This document shows, one piece after another, positions 52,930 through 61,690 of a stretch of 64,000 nt of DNA. How positions within the stretch are numbered: the stretch's first letter is position 1; each line of letters begins with the position of its first letter. Location: positions 10,955-74,954 of the forward strand of contig JBILOY010000012.1 of NCBI GenBank assembly GCA_044374195.1, written 5' to 3'. This stretch comes from CAIKZY01 sp044374195. GTDB lineage: Bacteria > Actinomycetota > Actinomycetes > S36-B12. A program made the position numbers and the translations under genes. The notes below the pieces were generated by a model. That model did not search any database and was not told where the DNA came from. It saw only the letters and a list, made by a program, of their open reading frames with translations.

Positions 52930-54393
52930 TTACAGCGCGAGGTCGGTCAGCACCATCACTCGCTCATGGGTGAGATCCATAATCGCCGAGCGAAGGCCCT
53001 CGCGGCCTACGCCCGAGGCCTTGATACCGCCGTAGGGCATCTGGTCAGCTCGGAAGGTCGGCGCCTCACCGATGATGACGCCACCCACCTCGAGATCACG
53101 GTGAGCGCGGAATGCTTTTTGGATGTCGTGAGTGAAGACTCCGGTCTGCAGGCCAAAGCGCGAGTCATTGACGATCGCGATGCCCTCATCGAGGTCAGCG
53201 ATCGTGCGCACCGACATCACCGGTCCGAAGACCTCTTCGGTCTCGACGCGCACATTCGCAGGCACATTCGCGAGCAAGGTGGGCTCGACATAAGTCCCCG
53301 TCCGGTTGCCGCCCACCAAGATGGTCGCGCCGGCATCAATCGCCTCGGTCAGCCATTCCTCGACACGCTCTGCGGCCGCCTCGTGAATCATCGGACCCAC
53401 CACTGTCGAGGGTTCCCACGGCGAGCCGTTGGGAAGGTCACGCACGACCTCAGTGAGTCGCGCCGTGAACTTCTCGGCAATCGACTCCTCTACGAGAATG
53501 CGCTGCACCGACACGCAGGTCTGGCCACCTTGGGAGTTGCCGAACATGGCAATGCGCTGACAGGCCCATTCGATATCGGCATCACTGGCATAGTCAGCCA
53601 GCACTATCGCGGCCGCATTGCCGCCGAGCTCAAGCACAACATGCTTGTGCGGTACCGCGCGCTGGATCGCAAAGCCCACGGTCTCCGAGCCGGTGAAGGA
53701 GACGACCGGAAGCCGAGGGTCCTCGACGAGGGCCGGCGCCACCTCGTTGCCCACGGGCAGTACGGAGAACATGCCAGCAGGCAGATCTGTCTCGGCCAGC
53801 AGTTCACCGAGCAACAAGGCTCCAAGTGGAGTTGCCGGCGCCGGTTTGATGACGATGGGCGCACCGACCGCTAGAGCCGGTGCGACCTTGTGCGCAACCA
53901 GGTTGACTGGGAAGTTGAAGGGTGAGATTCCGAGAACCGGCCCATGAGGGAATCGGCGAATGATCGCGGCGCGTCCGGCAGTCGTCGCCTCCGTGTCGAG
54001 TCGCTGGAACTCTCCATTGAATCGACGTGCTTCCTCGGACGCCCAACGGAAGGTGGCCACAGCGCGCGTGGCCTCCGCTCGTGCCCACGTGATCGGCTTT
54101 CCATTTTCAGCCGTGATCAGCGCGGCAACTTCATCGAGGCGCTCCTCGAGTCGACGAGATACGTGCGTCAGCGCGGCGGCACGCTGCGCTGCCGTTGTCG
54201 CCTGCGCCACCTTGCGCACGCTCCAGGCGGCTTCGACCGCTGCCTCGACCGCTGCCGCATCGGGAACTGAGTAGGTGCCGACGAGGGATCCGTCGCCTGG
54301 GTGCGTCACCTCGGCCGGGCTGCCCTGATTCCAGGCCGCGCCAGCGATCCAGGCGGGCCAATGACGGGGGGTCGGTGCGCTCGTTGCGGTCAT
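52930..54393 (-). CDS. NAD(P)-dependent aldehyde dehydrogenase family protein
   Basis: A 487-residue soluble aldehyde dehydrogenase. Catalytic residues are in place: the general-base Glu in LELGGNAAAIV near 250, the nucleophile Cys in QGGQTCVSVQR near 290, the cofactor-binding FTGSETVGFAI, and EEVFGPVMSV. In this setting the likely substrates are 4-aminobutyraldehyde (from putrescine) or succinate semialdehyde (made by the neighbouring GabT). Sequence alone does not decide, and other aldehydes are possible. It is read from the same strand as the pucR-type regulator, 64 bases downstream of it. Confidence 0.9.
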   Translation of the reverse strand: MTATSAPTPRHWPAWIAGAAWNQGSPAEVTHPGDGSLVGTYSVPDAAAVEAAVEAAWSVRKVAQATTAAQRAAALTHVSRRLEERLDEVAALITAENGKPITWARAEATRAVATFRWASEEARRFNGEFQRLDTEATTAGRAAIIRRFPHGPVLGISPFNFPVNLVAHKVAPALAVGAPIVIKPAPATPLGALLLGELLAETDLPAGMFSVLPVGNEVAPALVEDPRLPVVSFTGSETVGFAIQRAVPHKHVVLELGGNAAAIVLADYASDADIEWACQRIAMFGNSQGGQTCVSVQRILVEESIAEKFTARLTEVVRDLPNGSPWEPSTVVGPMIHEAAAERVEEWLTEAIDAGATILVGGNRTGTYVEPTLLANVPANVRVETEEVFGPVMSVRTIADLDEGIAIVNDSRFGLQTGVFTHDIQKAFRAHRDLEVGGVIIGEAPTFRADQMPYGGIKASGVGREGLRSAIMDLTHERVMVLTDLAL

Positions 54394-54457
54394 TGCCCCA
54401 ACCTACGGCCGAGCACACCCAGATCACAGTCCGACTCGGACTTGACCACGTGAGTTC

Positions 54458-55951
54458 CTATCCGAGCTGGATGGCCTGCTCGTCTACGGATCGAAGGGCG
54501 AACCACAGATCGGCGCGCACGGAGGGGTCGTCGAGACTGCGCTCGAGAAGTGTCTCGGCCCGCCGCAGTCGGTGACGCACAGTGTGCCGATGAACACCCA
54601 GTTCACTGGCGGCCGCATCGACTTGTCCGTGGTGGTTAAGCCAGGCACGAACGGTCGCCATGAGCTCCACGGATTCCGGTGACGCAGAGATGCCCGAGAC
54701 GTACTCCGCGGCCCACGCCACCGCAGCACCGGCGTCGACGAGCGAGGAGAATCCGCGCCCGGCGAGCCTCTCGAACTGCACGACACCTTGGCCGACGAGA
54801 CTCGCGTGCTCGGCTTGTTCGAGGGCCACACGAAAGCGCGCCGGATCACCCAGGTCAAAGGCGACTGACACCCCGCACGAGACCACGGACTCCGACAGGC
54901 CAAGCAGTACGTCGCATCGGCCTTCAGCCACGAGTCCGATGATCCCCGATCGGTCAGCGTTCACCCACATAGCGCCGATATCACTTGAGAGAGCTGCGAG
55001 AACTGCGTCGATGTCGGCGGTGTCATCGAGACGAAGTCTCACGATGTGAACGCGCGAGTCGTTGACACCGAGCGCTGCCCATGTCTCCAACGAAATGGTC
55101 TCGCTCGCGGCACGCGAGAGCAGGAATGCACGCAAGGTGGCGAGCTCCGCAGCGTTGGACAGTGGGCGCGAGGAGGCCCAGCTCATGAGTGACACGGCAA
55201 GGTTGAGAACCGCTTGATCCATGGGGTGCAGGGGTCGCGCGGTTCCGACGATCAGGAAGCCCGACGCCGCTCCACGGACTCCCAACGGTATGAGCACGAC
55301 ATGCTCCGTGGCACTCGAGACTGCCGAGGATGCGAGCAGCCCTCGAGGTCGGAGCCGATCCACCTCGTCACGAAACTCCTCCGCACGCTCGAGCGCCTCC
55401 GAGGGAAAGCCGGCGAGGACGGCGCCACGCGCATCAACGTGGATGGCGAAACCACCGACATGGCGACCAAGGACTCCGAGGATTGCGCCCATGTCGCTCG
55501 TGGCAGCCAGCGCCGACCGGATCAGTTCACGCTGGGCCGCGAAAGCCCTTGCGGACTGCTCGTACTCCTTTGAGGTGAGCCACTGCGAGACTTCGCGAGA
55601 AATGGCGACGAACGGTACGGGCTCGGGAATGGAGAGGACGACAATGCCCTGCGCCTCTGCCGCTGAGATCAAGGCCTCAGGTACCACGGCATGGCTGAGT
55701 CCGACCCCGAATCCCAGGGCGCTCACACCCGCTCGCACCAAATGACCCACGTATTCGTCGCACGAAGCTTCATCAGACGTGAGCCTCATACCCGTGGTGA
55801 GGAGGAATTCGCCGCCTTCTAGCCAAGGGCTAGGGTCTGCAAGCTCGCTCACGGCAACCCAGCTCACCTCGCGAGACAGATCGCCTGAGTTCGTCACAGG
55901 CACAAGGCCAAGATCGCGCATGCCTAGAACTTCGCGAACAGTCAGGGTCAT
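54458..55951 (-). CDS. PucR-family transcriptional regulator
   Basis: A 497-residue cytosolic regulator, started at the ATG at 55951 (a GTG two codons upstream is unsupported). It has an N-terminal PucR/purine-catabolism domain (LTVREVLGMRDLGLVPVTN, GGEFLLTTGMRL), a GGDEF-like middle domain without the catalytic signature, and a C-terminal helix-turn-helix of the HTH_30 type (AASELGVHRHTVRHRLRRAETLL). The gene is divergent from gabT with 122 bases between starts. The obvious inference is that it controls gabT, the downstream aldehyde dehydrogenase, and perhaps the polyamine genes. The ligand is unknown. Confidence 0.9.
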   Translation of the reverse strand: MTLTVREVLGMRDLGLVPVTNSGDLSREVSWVAVSELADPSPWLEGGEFLLTTGMRLTSDEASCDEYVGHLVRAGVSALGFGVGLSHAVVPEALISAAEAQGIVVLSIPEPVPFVAISREVSQWLTSKEYEQSARAFAAQRELIRSALAATSDMGAILGVLGRHVGGFAIHVDARGAVLAGFPSEALERAEEFRDEVDRLRPRGLLASSAVSSATEHVVLIPLGVRGAASGFLIVGTARPLHPMDQAVLNLAVSLMSWASSRPLSNAAELATLRAFLLSRAASETISLETWAALGVNDSRVHIVRLRLDDTADIDAVLAALSSDIGAMWVNADRSGIIGLVAEGRCDVLLGLSESVVSCGVSVAFDLGDPARFRVALEQAEHASLVGQGVVQFERLAGRGFSSLVDAGAAVAWAAEYVSGISASPESVELMATVRAWLNHHGQVDAAASELGVHRHTVRHRLRRAETLLERSLDDPSVRADLWFALRSVDEQAIQLG

Positions 55952-56073
55952 GGGCACTCACTCAACATCTCGGATAATGGGGACTTTCCAATACTCCACG
56001 ATGGATCTCCCCTAAGCAAGGCCGACGCCTAGGCTAGGGATACCCAAGAGATCTCAGGCACCCAGGAGAAACC
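55952..56073. promoter_or_regulatory. Divergent pucR-type/gabT control region
   Basis: This 122-base region must hold both promoters. For gabT I see TAGGCT (56031-56036) as a possible -10 and AGGAG six bases before the ATG. For the regulator there is no clear pair. Two short palindromes, GCCTAGGC (56028-56035) and GAGATCTC (56048-56055), and an imperfect inverted repeat TGGGGACTTTCCA are operator candidates with weak support. Confidence 0.35.
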
Positions 56074-57423
56074 ATGACAATCACGAGCGAGCGCACCGAC
56101 AACGGCATCGCCCAGGAGCGCAAGCTCGTCACGTCCATCCCGGGGCCAGCCTCGATTGCCCTGCAGGCCCGCAAGAACGCGGCCGTCTCCGGAGGCGTCG
56201 GCGTGACCTTGCCCGTGTATATCGACCGCGCAGGTGGCGGAATCCTCGTCGACGTTGACGGTAACTCACTCATCGACCTCGGCTCAGGTATCGCTGTCAC
56301 TACGGTCGGTAACGCTAATCCTTACGTCGCGGCGAATGTCGCCGAGCAGGCGGCGAAGCTCACGCACACCTGCTTTATGGTGACTCCGTACTCCGGCTAC
56401 GTCGAGGTCTGTGAAGCACTCAATCGACTGACACCCGGCACGCACGAGAAGCGATCGGCTCTGTTCAACTCGGGTGCAGAAGCGGTCGAAAACGCAGTGA
56501 AGGTCGCCCGCGTGTTCACCAAGCGTGCCGCGGTGGTCGTGGTCGAGCACGGTTATCACGGACGCACGAACCTCACCATGGGCATGACGGCGAAAAACAT
56601 GCCGTACAAGGAGGGCTTCGGCCCCTTTGCTCCAGAGATCTATCGAGTCCCCGCCTCGTACCCTTATCGCGATCGAGGCCTATCAGGTGAAGAGATGGCC
56701 ACGATCGCCATCACGCGCATCGAGAAGGAAATCGGCGCGCATAATGTCGCTGCCATCATGATCGAGCCCGTTCAGGGCGAGGGCGGATTCATCGTTCCGG
56801 GCAAGGGCTACTTCGCCGCGATGGCGAAGTTCGCCAAGGACAATGGGATCGTCTTCATCGCTGACGAGATTCAAAGCGGCTTCTGCCGCACCGGCAATTG
56901 GTTCGCCAGCGAGCACGAGGGCGTTGTTCCTGATCTGATCACCACCGCTAAGGGCATCGCCGGCGGCATGCCGCTGGCCGGGCTCACCGGTCGCGCGGAC
57001 ATCATGGATTCAGTTCATGCCGGCGGACTCGGCGGCACCTACGGTGGCAATCCTGTCGCGTGCGCCGGCGCACTCGGCGCCATCCGCTGGATGGAAGAAA
57101 CCGACGCCAATGCCCGTGCGCTGGCTATCGAGGCAATCATGGTTCCGCGCCTGCGTGAGATGCAGGCCGCATATCCGACGATCGGCGAGATCAGAGGACG
57201 CGGCGCAATGATCGCGATCGAACTCGTCAAGCCCGGCACCATCGAGCCGGATGCCGCGCGCGCCGCAGCACTCAGCAAGTTCTGCCATGAGAACGGCGTA
57301 ATCACCTTGACGACCGGGACATACGGAAACGTCTTCCGGTTCCTGCCGCCGCTGACGATCTCCGATGCTCTGCTCAATGAAGGTCTCGACGTGCTGGCAG
57401 CAGCCTTCGAGGCTACGGTCTAG
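56074..57423 (+). CDS. gabT: 4-aminobutyrate aminotransferase
   Basis: Class III PLP aminotransferase, 449 residues, transferring the amino group of GABA to 2-oxoglutarate to give succinate semialdehyde. Seen are GVTLPVYIDRAGGGILVDVDG, NSGAEAVENAVKVAR, HGYHGRTNLTMGMTAK, FIADEIQSGFCRTGNWF, and the PLP lysine in TTAKGIAGGMPLAGLTG near 295. The N-terminus SIPGPASIALQARKNAAVS matches GabT of actinobacteria. It is the second plus-strand gene, with AGGAGAAACC before the ATG. It converges on the ureohydrolase gene with only three bases between the stops. Confidence 0.95.
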   Translation: MTITSERTDNGIAQERKLVTSIPGPASIALQARKNAAVSGGVGVTLPVYIDRAGGGILVDVDGNSLIDLGSGIAVTTVGNANPYVAANVAEQAAKLTHTCFMVTPYSGYVEVCEALNRLTPGTHEKRSALFNSGAEAVENAVKVARVFTKRAAVVVVEHGYHGRTNLTMGMTAKNMPYKEGFGPFAPEIYRVPASYPYRDRGLSGEEMATIAITRIEKEIGAHNVAAIMIEPVQGEGGFIVPGKGYFAAMAKFAKDNGIVFIADEIQSGFCRTGNWFASEHEGVVPDLITTAKGIAGGMPLAGLTGRADIMDSVHAGGLGGTYGGNPVACAGALGAIRWMEETDANARALAIEAIMVPRLREMQAAYPTIGEIRGRGAMIAIELVKPGTIEPDAARAAALSKFCHENGVITLTTGTYGNVFRFLPPLTISDALLNEGLDVLAAAFEATV

Positions 57424-57426
57424 GGC

Positions 57427-58452
57427 TCACTCCCCCGGGATCCGATTAGCGAGCAAGGGCTGACGGGGATCCCAGGTGGTCCCGTCACGCGCATCCTTAC
57501 GCCTGCGGGCGATCGCCGAGAGCGCCTCGAGTACGACCCTGTTGCCCAGCAGTGCAGTGATGTCTGCGTGGTCGTACGGCGGCGCAACCTCAACAACATC
57601 AATTCCCACTACTGGTAGCTCGTAGCAGATCCGCCGCACTGCGTCGAGCAGCTGTCGAGCCGTGAGACCGCCAGGCTCAGGGGTACCGGTACCGGGGGCA
57701 TGCCCTGGGTCGCAGACGTCAATATCAACGCTGAGGAATACGCCGTCGCACTCATCGCTGGCAATCACGAATGCCTCGGTCAGGCACTCGTCGAGGCCGC
57801 GCGCCACGATCTCCGTCATCTCGTACGAACGCATCCCCTGCTCGGCCATCCAGGCCAAGGTTTCGGGCCCTGGCCAATAACCGCGCAGGCCCATCTGAAG
57901 GAAGCGGTCACCCCGGGCGGCGCCGGATTCGATGAGTCGACGCATCGGCTGGCCATGGCCCACCAGGGATCCGAACTCGATATCCCCTGTGTCTGCGTGC
58001 GCATCGAAGTGAATGACCGAGATTTTTCCCCAGCCACGCGCACGTGCGACACCCGTGACATCAGGCCACGTAATGGTGTGATCTCCGCCCAGCACGAGGG
58101 GAATCGCTCCCGACTGCGCGATCTTCTCGATGACCACTTCGAGATCAGCGCAGGATCTCACCGCATCACCGCTGTAAAGCTCGACGTCTCCCGCATCGAC
58201 AACGCGCATGTCCTGCAGCCCATCGACGCGCATAGCGAGTGAGGGCCGAGAACCGTCGTGAGCCAGGTAGCAGGCCGAGCGCATCGCCTGCGGGCCAAAT
58301 CGCGCACCGCTGCGATACGACGTTCCGCCATCAAACGGAGCCCCGACAATCACGACATCCGCGTCGGCGAAGGATGACGGATCATCAAGATCACACCGAT
58401 CCACGCCGAGGAAGGTGATATCCGGACCGAACATTGAGCCGTATCGCGCCAT
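57427..58452 (-). CDS. speB: Agmatinase-family ureohydrolase
   Basis: A Mn-dependent ureohydrolase (arginase/agmatinase superfamily), 341 residues. All metal-binding motifs are intact: GGDHTITW, FDAHADTGD, SVDIDVCDPGHAPGTGTPEPGG. Family members release urea from agmatine (giving putrescine), 4-guanidinobutyrate (giving GABA), or related guanidino compounds. With gabT adjacent, guanidinobutyrase is as plausible as agmatinase; with potABCD and an amine-type FAD oxidase upstream, agmatinase also fits. The symbol is therefore tentative. It is the last gene of the potD-to-speB run, 41 bases after the FAD oxidoreductase. Confidence 0.85.
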   Translation of the reverse strand: MARYGSMFGPDITFLGVDRCDLDDPSSFADADVVIVGAPFDGGTSYRSGARFGPQAMRSACYLAHDGSRPSLAMRVDGLQDMRVVDAGDVELYSGDAVRSCADLEVVIEKIAQSGAIPLVLGGDHTITWPDVTGVARARGWGKISVIHFDAHADTGDIEFGSLVGHGQPMRRLIESGAARGDRFLQMGLRGYWPGPETLAWMAEQGMRSYEMTEIVARGLDECLTEAFVIASDECDGVFLSVDIDVCDPGHAPGTGTPEPGGLTARQLLDAVRRICYELPVVGIDVVEVAPPYDHADITALLGNRVVLEALSAIARRRKDARDGTTWDPRQPLLANRIPGE

Positions 58453-58493
58453 GGCACAACCCTAGCCAAGGAGAGGTGCGTGGGTACGCAAGC

Positions 58494-59909
58494 TCACGAA
58501 TCGAATCCGAGCCCGACTCGGTCGAGGGTGCGCAGCCACAGATTCCGGCGTCCCTCGTGCTGGTCGGCTGAGTGAAGTGACTTCGTAGTCCAGTTGATGC
58601 CCAAGGAGCGAAAAGGCTCCGGCGGGAAAGGCAGCGGCTTTGAACGCACCATCCCCAGCTCCGTGAGTTCGGTCTTGTCGCCAGAAAGGAGATCCAGCAT
58701 GACGCGCGCCCCAAAACGCGAGGAACCCACTCCGAGTCCGGTGTAGCCAGCCACGAAAGCCGTCTTCCCCGAATGCGCTCGACCCCAGAACGGCGCAAAT
58801 CGAGAGCATGTATCGATCGCTCCACCCCATCCGTGCGTGAAGCGAATCCCCTCAAGTTCGGGGAAAGTCTGATGGAAATGCTCCGAGAGTCGACCGAACG
58901 CGCCGAAATCCACTTCGTACTGAGGGTCTACGCCACTGTCACGGTGGTAAATGGCGTCATAGCCGCCCCACAGGATTCGACCGTCAGCAGTTGGGCGGTA
59001 GTAGTGGAACTGGTTGCCCGCATCACTAAGGCCCTGTCGACCATCCCAGCCTATGGACTCCCACTGCTCATCAGACAAGGGTTCGGTCACCAGAACGTAG
59101 TCGTAGACAGGAACGATGTATTTCGCCATCTTGCGTAGCAGGGGCGGAAAGGCGTTGGTGGCTATCGCCACCTGGCGAGCGGTGATACTCGCCTTCTCGG
59201 TCGCGGCCATTACTCGCTTACCCACATCGGCAAGATCAAGCACGGGCGTGTTCTCGAAGACTCGAACACCTGCTTGCTGACAGGCGTCCAGCAGCCCCCA
59301 GGCCAAACGTGCGGGATTCACCAGAGCGACATCGGGATCCGCTATCGCGAAAAGGTAACTCGCCGAATGCACATCGGCTCGAATCTGCTCCCCACTCAAC
59401 TCATGGACGGTGTCACCGTGAGCATTCGCAAGCACCGCCGTGTCGCGCAGGTCTTCGATCTGATGGTCCTGCACCGCGACCACGAGTTCCCCCGCAATCG
59501 TGAAATCACAGTCGATTCCTAGTGAGGCCACGTCACGGCCTAGGTCGTCGAGGTTCTGGTGACCTAGCTTCACCAACTGGTCGAGCTCCGTAGGCCAGCG
59601 ATCGGCTCCGTTGCGAATTCCGTGCGTCAGCGAGTGAGAGACGAACCCCCCGTTGCGACCGCTCGCGGCATCGGCCACACGGCCGGCATCAACAAGCACG
59701 ACGTCAAGTGAAGGGTTCTGACGCTTGGCTAGCAGTGCGGTCCAGAGCCCGCTGAATCCACCTCCGATGACCAGGAGTCCACATGAGGTATCGGACTGCA
59801 GCGCCGGCGTGGAGCCGGGCCGCCGAGGATCATCGAGCCAGAAGGGTGTTGGAGTGAGGTCGCGCAAAGCATCCAGGGCCACCGGGCCAGGGGTATCAAT
59901 GAAGAACAT
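58494..59909 (-). CDS. FAD-dependent amine/amino-acid oxidoreductase (DAO family, PuuB-like)
   Basis: A 471-residue flavoprotein of the DadA/glycine-oxidase fold: FAD-binding LVIGGGFSGLWTALLAKR near residue 47, GRVADAASGRNGGFVSHS, and a C-terminal THGWGGAIDTCSRFAPFWG and AGYTGLGVGSSRFGARV. Such enzymes oxidise secondary or primary amines; PuuB (gamma-glutamylputrescine oxidase) is the best-known one near Pot transporters. No gamma-glutamylputrescine synthetase is in the window, so the substrate remains open. I choose the ATG at 59909 behind AAAGG because homology begins there; a GTG at 59990 just after potC would add 27 unconserved residues. The 59910-59997 stretch is otherwise empty. Confidence 0.87.
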   Translation of the reverse strand: MFFIDTPGPVALDALRDLTPTPFWLDDPRRPGSTPALQSDTSCGLLVIGGGFSGLWTALLAKRQNPSLDVVLVDAGRVADAASGRNGGFVSHSLTHGIRNGADRWPTELDQLVKLGHQNLDDLGRDVASLGIDCDFTIAGELVVAVQDHQIEDLRDTAVLANAHGDTVHELSGEQIRADVHSASYLFAIADPDVALVNPARLAWGLLDACQQAGVRVFENTPVLDLADVGKRVMAATEKASITARQVAIATNAFPPLLRKMAKYIVPVYDYVLVTEPLSDEQWESIGWDGRQGLSDAGNQFHYYRPTADGRILWGGYDAIYHRDSGVDPQYEVDFGAFGRLSEHFHQTFPELEGIRFTHGWGGAIDTCSRFAPFWGRAHSGKTAFVAGYTGLGVGSSRFGARVMLDLLSGDKTELTELGMVRSKPLPFPPEPFRSLGINWTTKSLHSADQHEGRRNLWLRTLDRVGLGFDS

Positions 59910-59997
59910 GGGGGCCTTTCGAGGTAACGGGATGAGGGGCGAAGCCATCGCTTCGTCGTCCCACCAATCCCTTCGTTCCTCTTGCGCCACCGGTGCG

Positions 59998-60795
59998 TCA
60001 GTGCGCCTGCAGGCTCTTTCTCTTACGGTAACTCACGAACTGCGCAATGAGCACCACCAACAGGGCAATCACGAATACGAGGGTTGCCAGTGCGTTGACC
60101 TGCACAGGGATACCACGCTGGGCCGCACCCCAGATAAAGATCGGGAATGTCACCAGGGTTCCCGCATTGAAGTAACTGATGATGAAGTCATCAAAGGAGA
60201 GCGAGAATCCGAGGAGCGCCGCGCCCAGGATGCCGGGCAGTACCAGCGGGAGTGTCACATACCGAAATGTCGCACGTGGACCGGCGTAGAGATCTCGCGC
60301 GGCCTCCTCCAGTCGAGGATCCAGCCCCTGAAGACGTGCCTTCACGGTCACCACGACGAACGAGATGATGAACATGATGTGCGCGATGATCACGGTCGGG
60401 GCGCCCAGCGGGAATCGCATGTTCAAGAAGAGCGCGAGAAGGCTCGATCCCAGGACGACTTCGGGAGTCGCCATCGGCAAGAAGATCAGCAGATTTGTCG
60501 TGGTGCGCCCGCGGAAACGATGGCGGACCAGCGCGAAGGCGATCATCGCCCCGAGCAGTGTGGCCACCGCCGTGGAGATCAGGCCAATCTGGATGCTGGT
60601 CATGAATGACGAGCAGACTCCAGGCACTCCGCACAGGTTTGTCCAGGCATCGAGTGAGAACTCATTCCAACTGATGTTGAACTTGCCCGAGGGCTTGTTG
60701 AAACTGAGAGCTGCAACCACCGCAATCGGGATGAAGAGATACACCAGAACTGCGATCGCAATGATCGCGATGATGTGACGACGAAGCCAACGCAT
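59998..60795 (-). CDS. potC: Polyamine ABC transporter permease (PotC-like)
   Basis: Inner-membrane permease of 265 residues with about six hydrophobic segments, starting HIIAIIAIAVLVYLFIPIAV. The EAA loop that docks the ATPase is readable as EEAARDLYAGPRATFRYVTL. Order and length match PotC of the spermidine/putrescine system PotABCD. Its ATG overlaps the potB stop by one base. Confidence 0.93.
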   Translation of the reverse strand: MRWLRRHIIAIIAIAVLVYLFIPIAVVAALSFNKPSGKFNISWNEFSLDAWTNLCGVPGVCSSFMTSIQIGLISTAVATLLGAMIAFALVRHRFRGRTTTNLLIFLPMATPEVVLGSSLLALFLNMRFPLGAPTVIIAHIMFIISFVVVTVKARLQGLDPRLEEAARDLYAGPRATFRYVTLPLVLPGILGAALLGFSLSFDDFIISYFNAGTLVTFPIFIWGAAQRGIPVQVNALATLVFVIALLVVLIAQFVSYRKRKSLQAH

Positions 60796-61688
60796 CAGAC
60801 CAGCTCCTCCGTCCCGGCGCGACGGATGTAACTGAAGACGAGAACCAGAATGACCGTCATGAGCAGGAACGACAGTGCACTAGCGATCGGATAGTCACGG
60901 AACTCGATGAAGTTCGTCTGGATCGCATTGCCGATCATCTTGTCCTTGGTCGAGCCAAGTAGTTCCGCGTTGATGTAGTCGCCCGCGGAAGGAATAAAAG
61001 TCAGCAAGGTTCCCGCCACGACACCTGGAAGTGACAGCGGCCAGGTGACCTTACGGAAGGTCGTGATCGGCGACGCGTACAGATCTGATCCTGCCTCGAT
61101 CAGTCGAGGGTCGATTTTCCCGAGGGCTGCATAGAGCGGCAGGATCATGAAGGGAAGGAAGTTATACGTCAGGCCCGCGATCACCGCAATAGGAGTGTTC
61201 AGCACTCGCCCGTCAGGGAGCAGGTGCAGCATGTTGAGGGTCGAGGTGATGAATCCGTCGTCGGCGAGGATTGTTTTCCAGGCGTAGGTACGCAGCAGGA
61301 ACGAAGCGAACAACGGTGCAATCACGAGCACAAGCAGAAGTGAGCTCCACCTGCCCGACTTGAAGGCGATGAAGTACGCGAGCGGATACGAGATCACCAG
61401 CGCGAGCGCCGTCGCAATGCCGGCAAAGACGAAAGAGCGCACGAACAGCGGCCAGTACTCGGCAATGGCCTGCCAGTAGTTCCCGATCTCGAAACCGACC
61501 GCGTACTTACCCGGCTTACCCTCGATGGGCTTCTGCAGGCTCGTGATGAAGAGCGTCACCAGTGGAATGGCAAAGAAGATCGCGAGCCAGGCGATGCCCG
61601 GCAATAGCAGGAAGTACCCCGTGCGGGTCTTTCGCCGGCTTGGTTCAACCGGCGCCGCAGGCGCATTTCCAGGCAGTACGTGCGCCAC
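60795..61688 (-). CDS. potB: Polyamine ABC transporter permease (PotB-like)
   Basis: Inner-membrane permease of 297 residues, preceded by a short basic cytosolic N-terminus (PSRRKTRTGYFLLLPGIAW). Several membrane segments follow, and the EAA-type loop is IEAGSDLYASPITTFRKVTW. It pairs with PotC to form the channel. The start is a GTG at 61688, two bases after potA. Confidence 0.93.
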   Translation of the reverse strand: MAHVLPGNAPAAPVEPSRRKTRTGYFLLLPGIAWLAIFFAIPLVTLFITSLQKPIEGKPGKYAVGFEIGNYWQAIAEYWPLFVRSFVFAGIATALALVISYPLAYFIAFKSGRWSSLLLVLVIAPLFASFLLRTYAWKTILADDGFITSTLNMLHLLPDGRVLNTPIAVIAGLTYNFLPFMILPLYAALGKIDPRLIEAGSDLYASPITTFRKVTWPLSLPGVVAGTLLTFIPSAGDYINAELLGSTKDKMIGNAIQTNFIEFRDYPIASALSFLLMTVILVLVFSYIRRAGTEELV

Positions 61689-61690
61689 GG

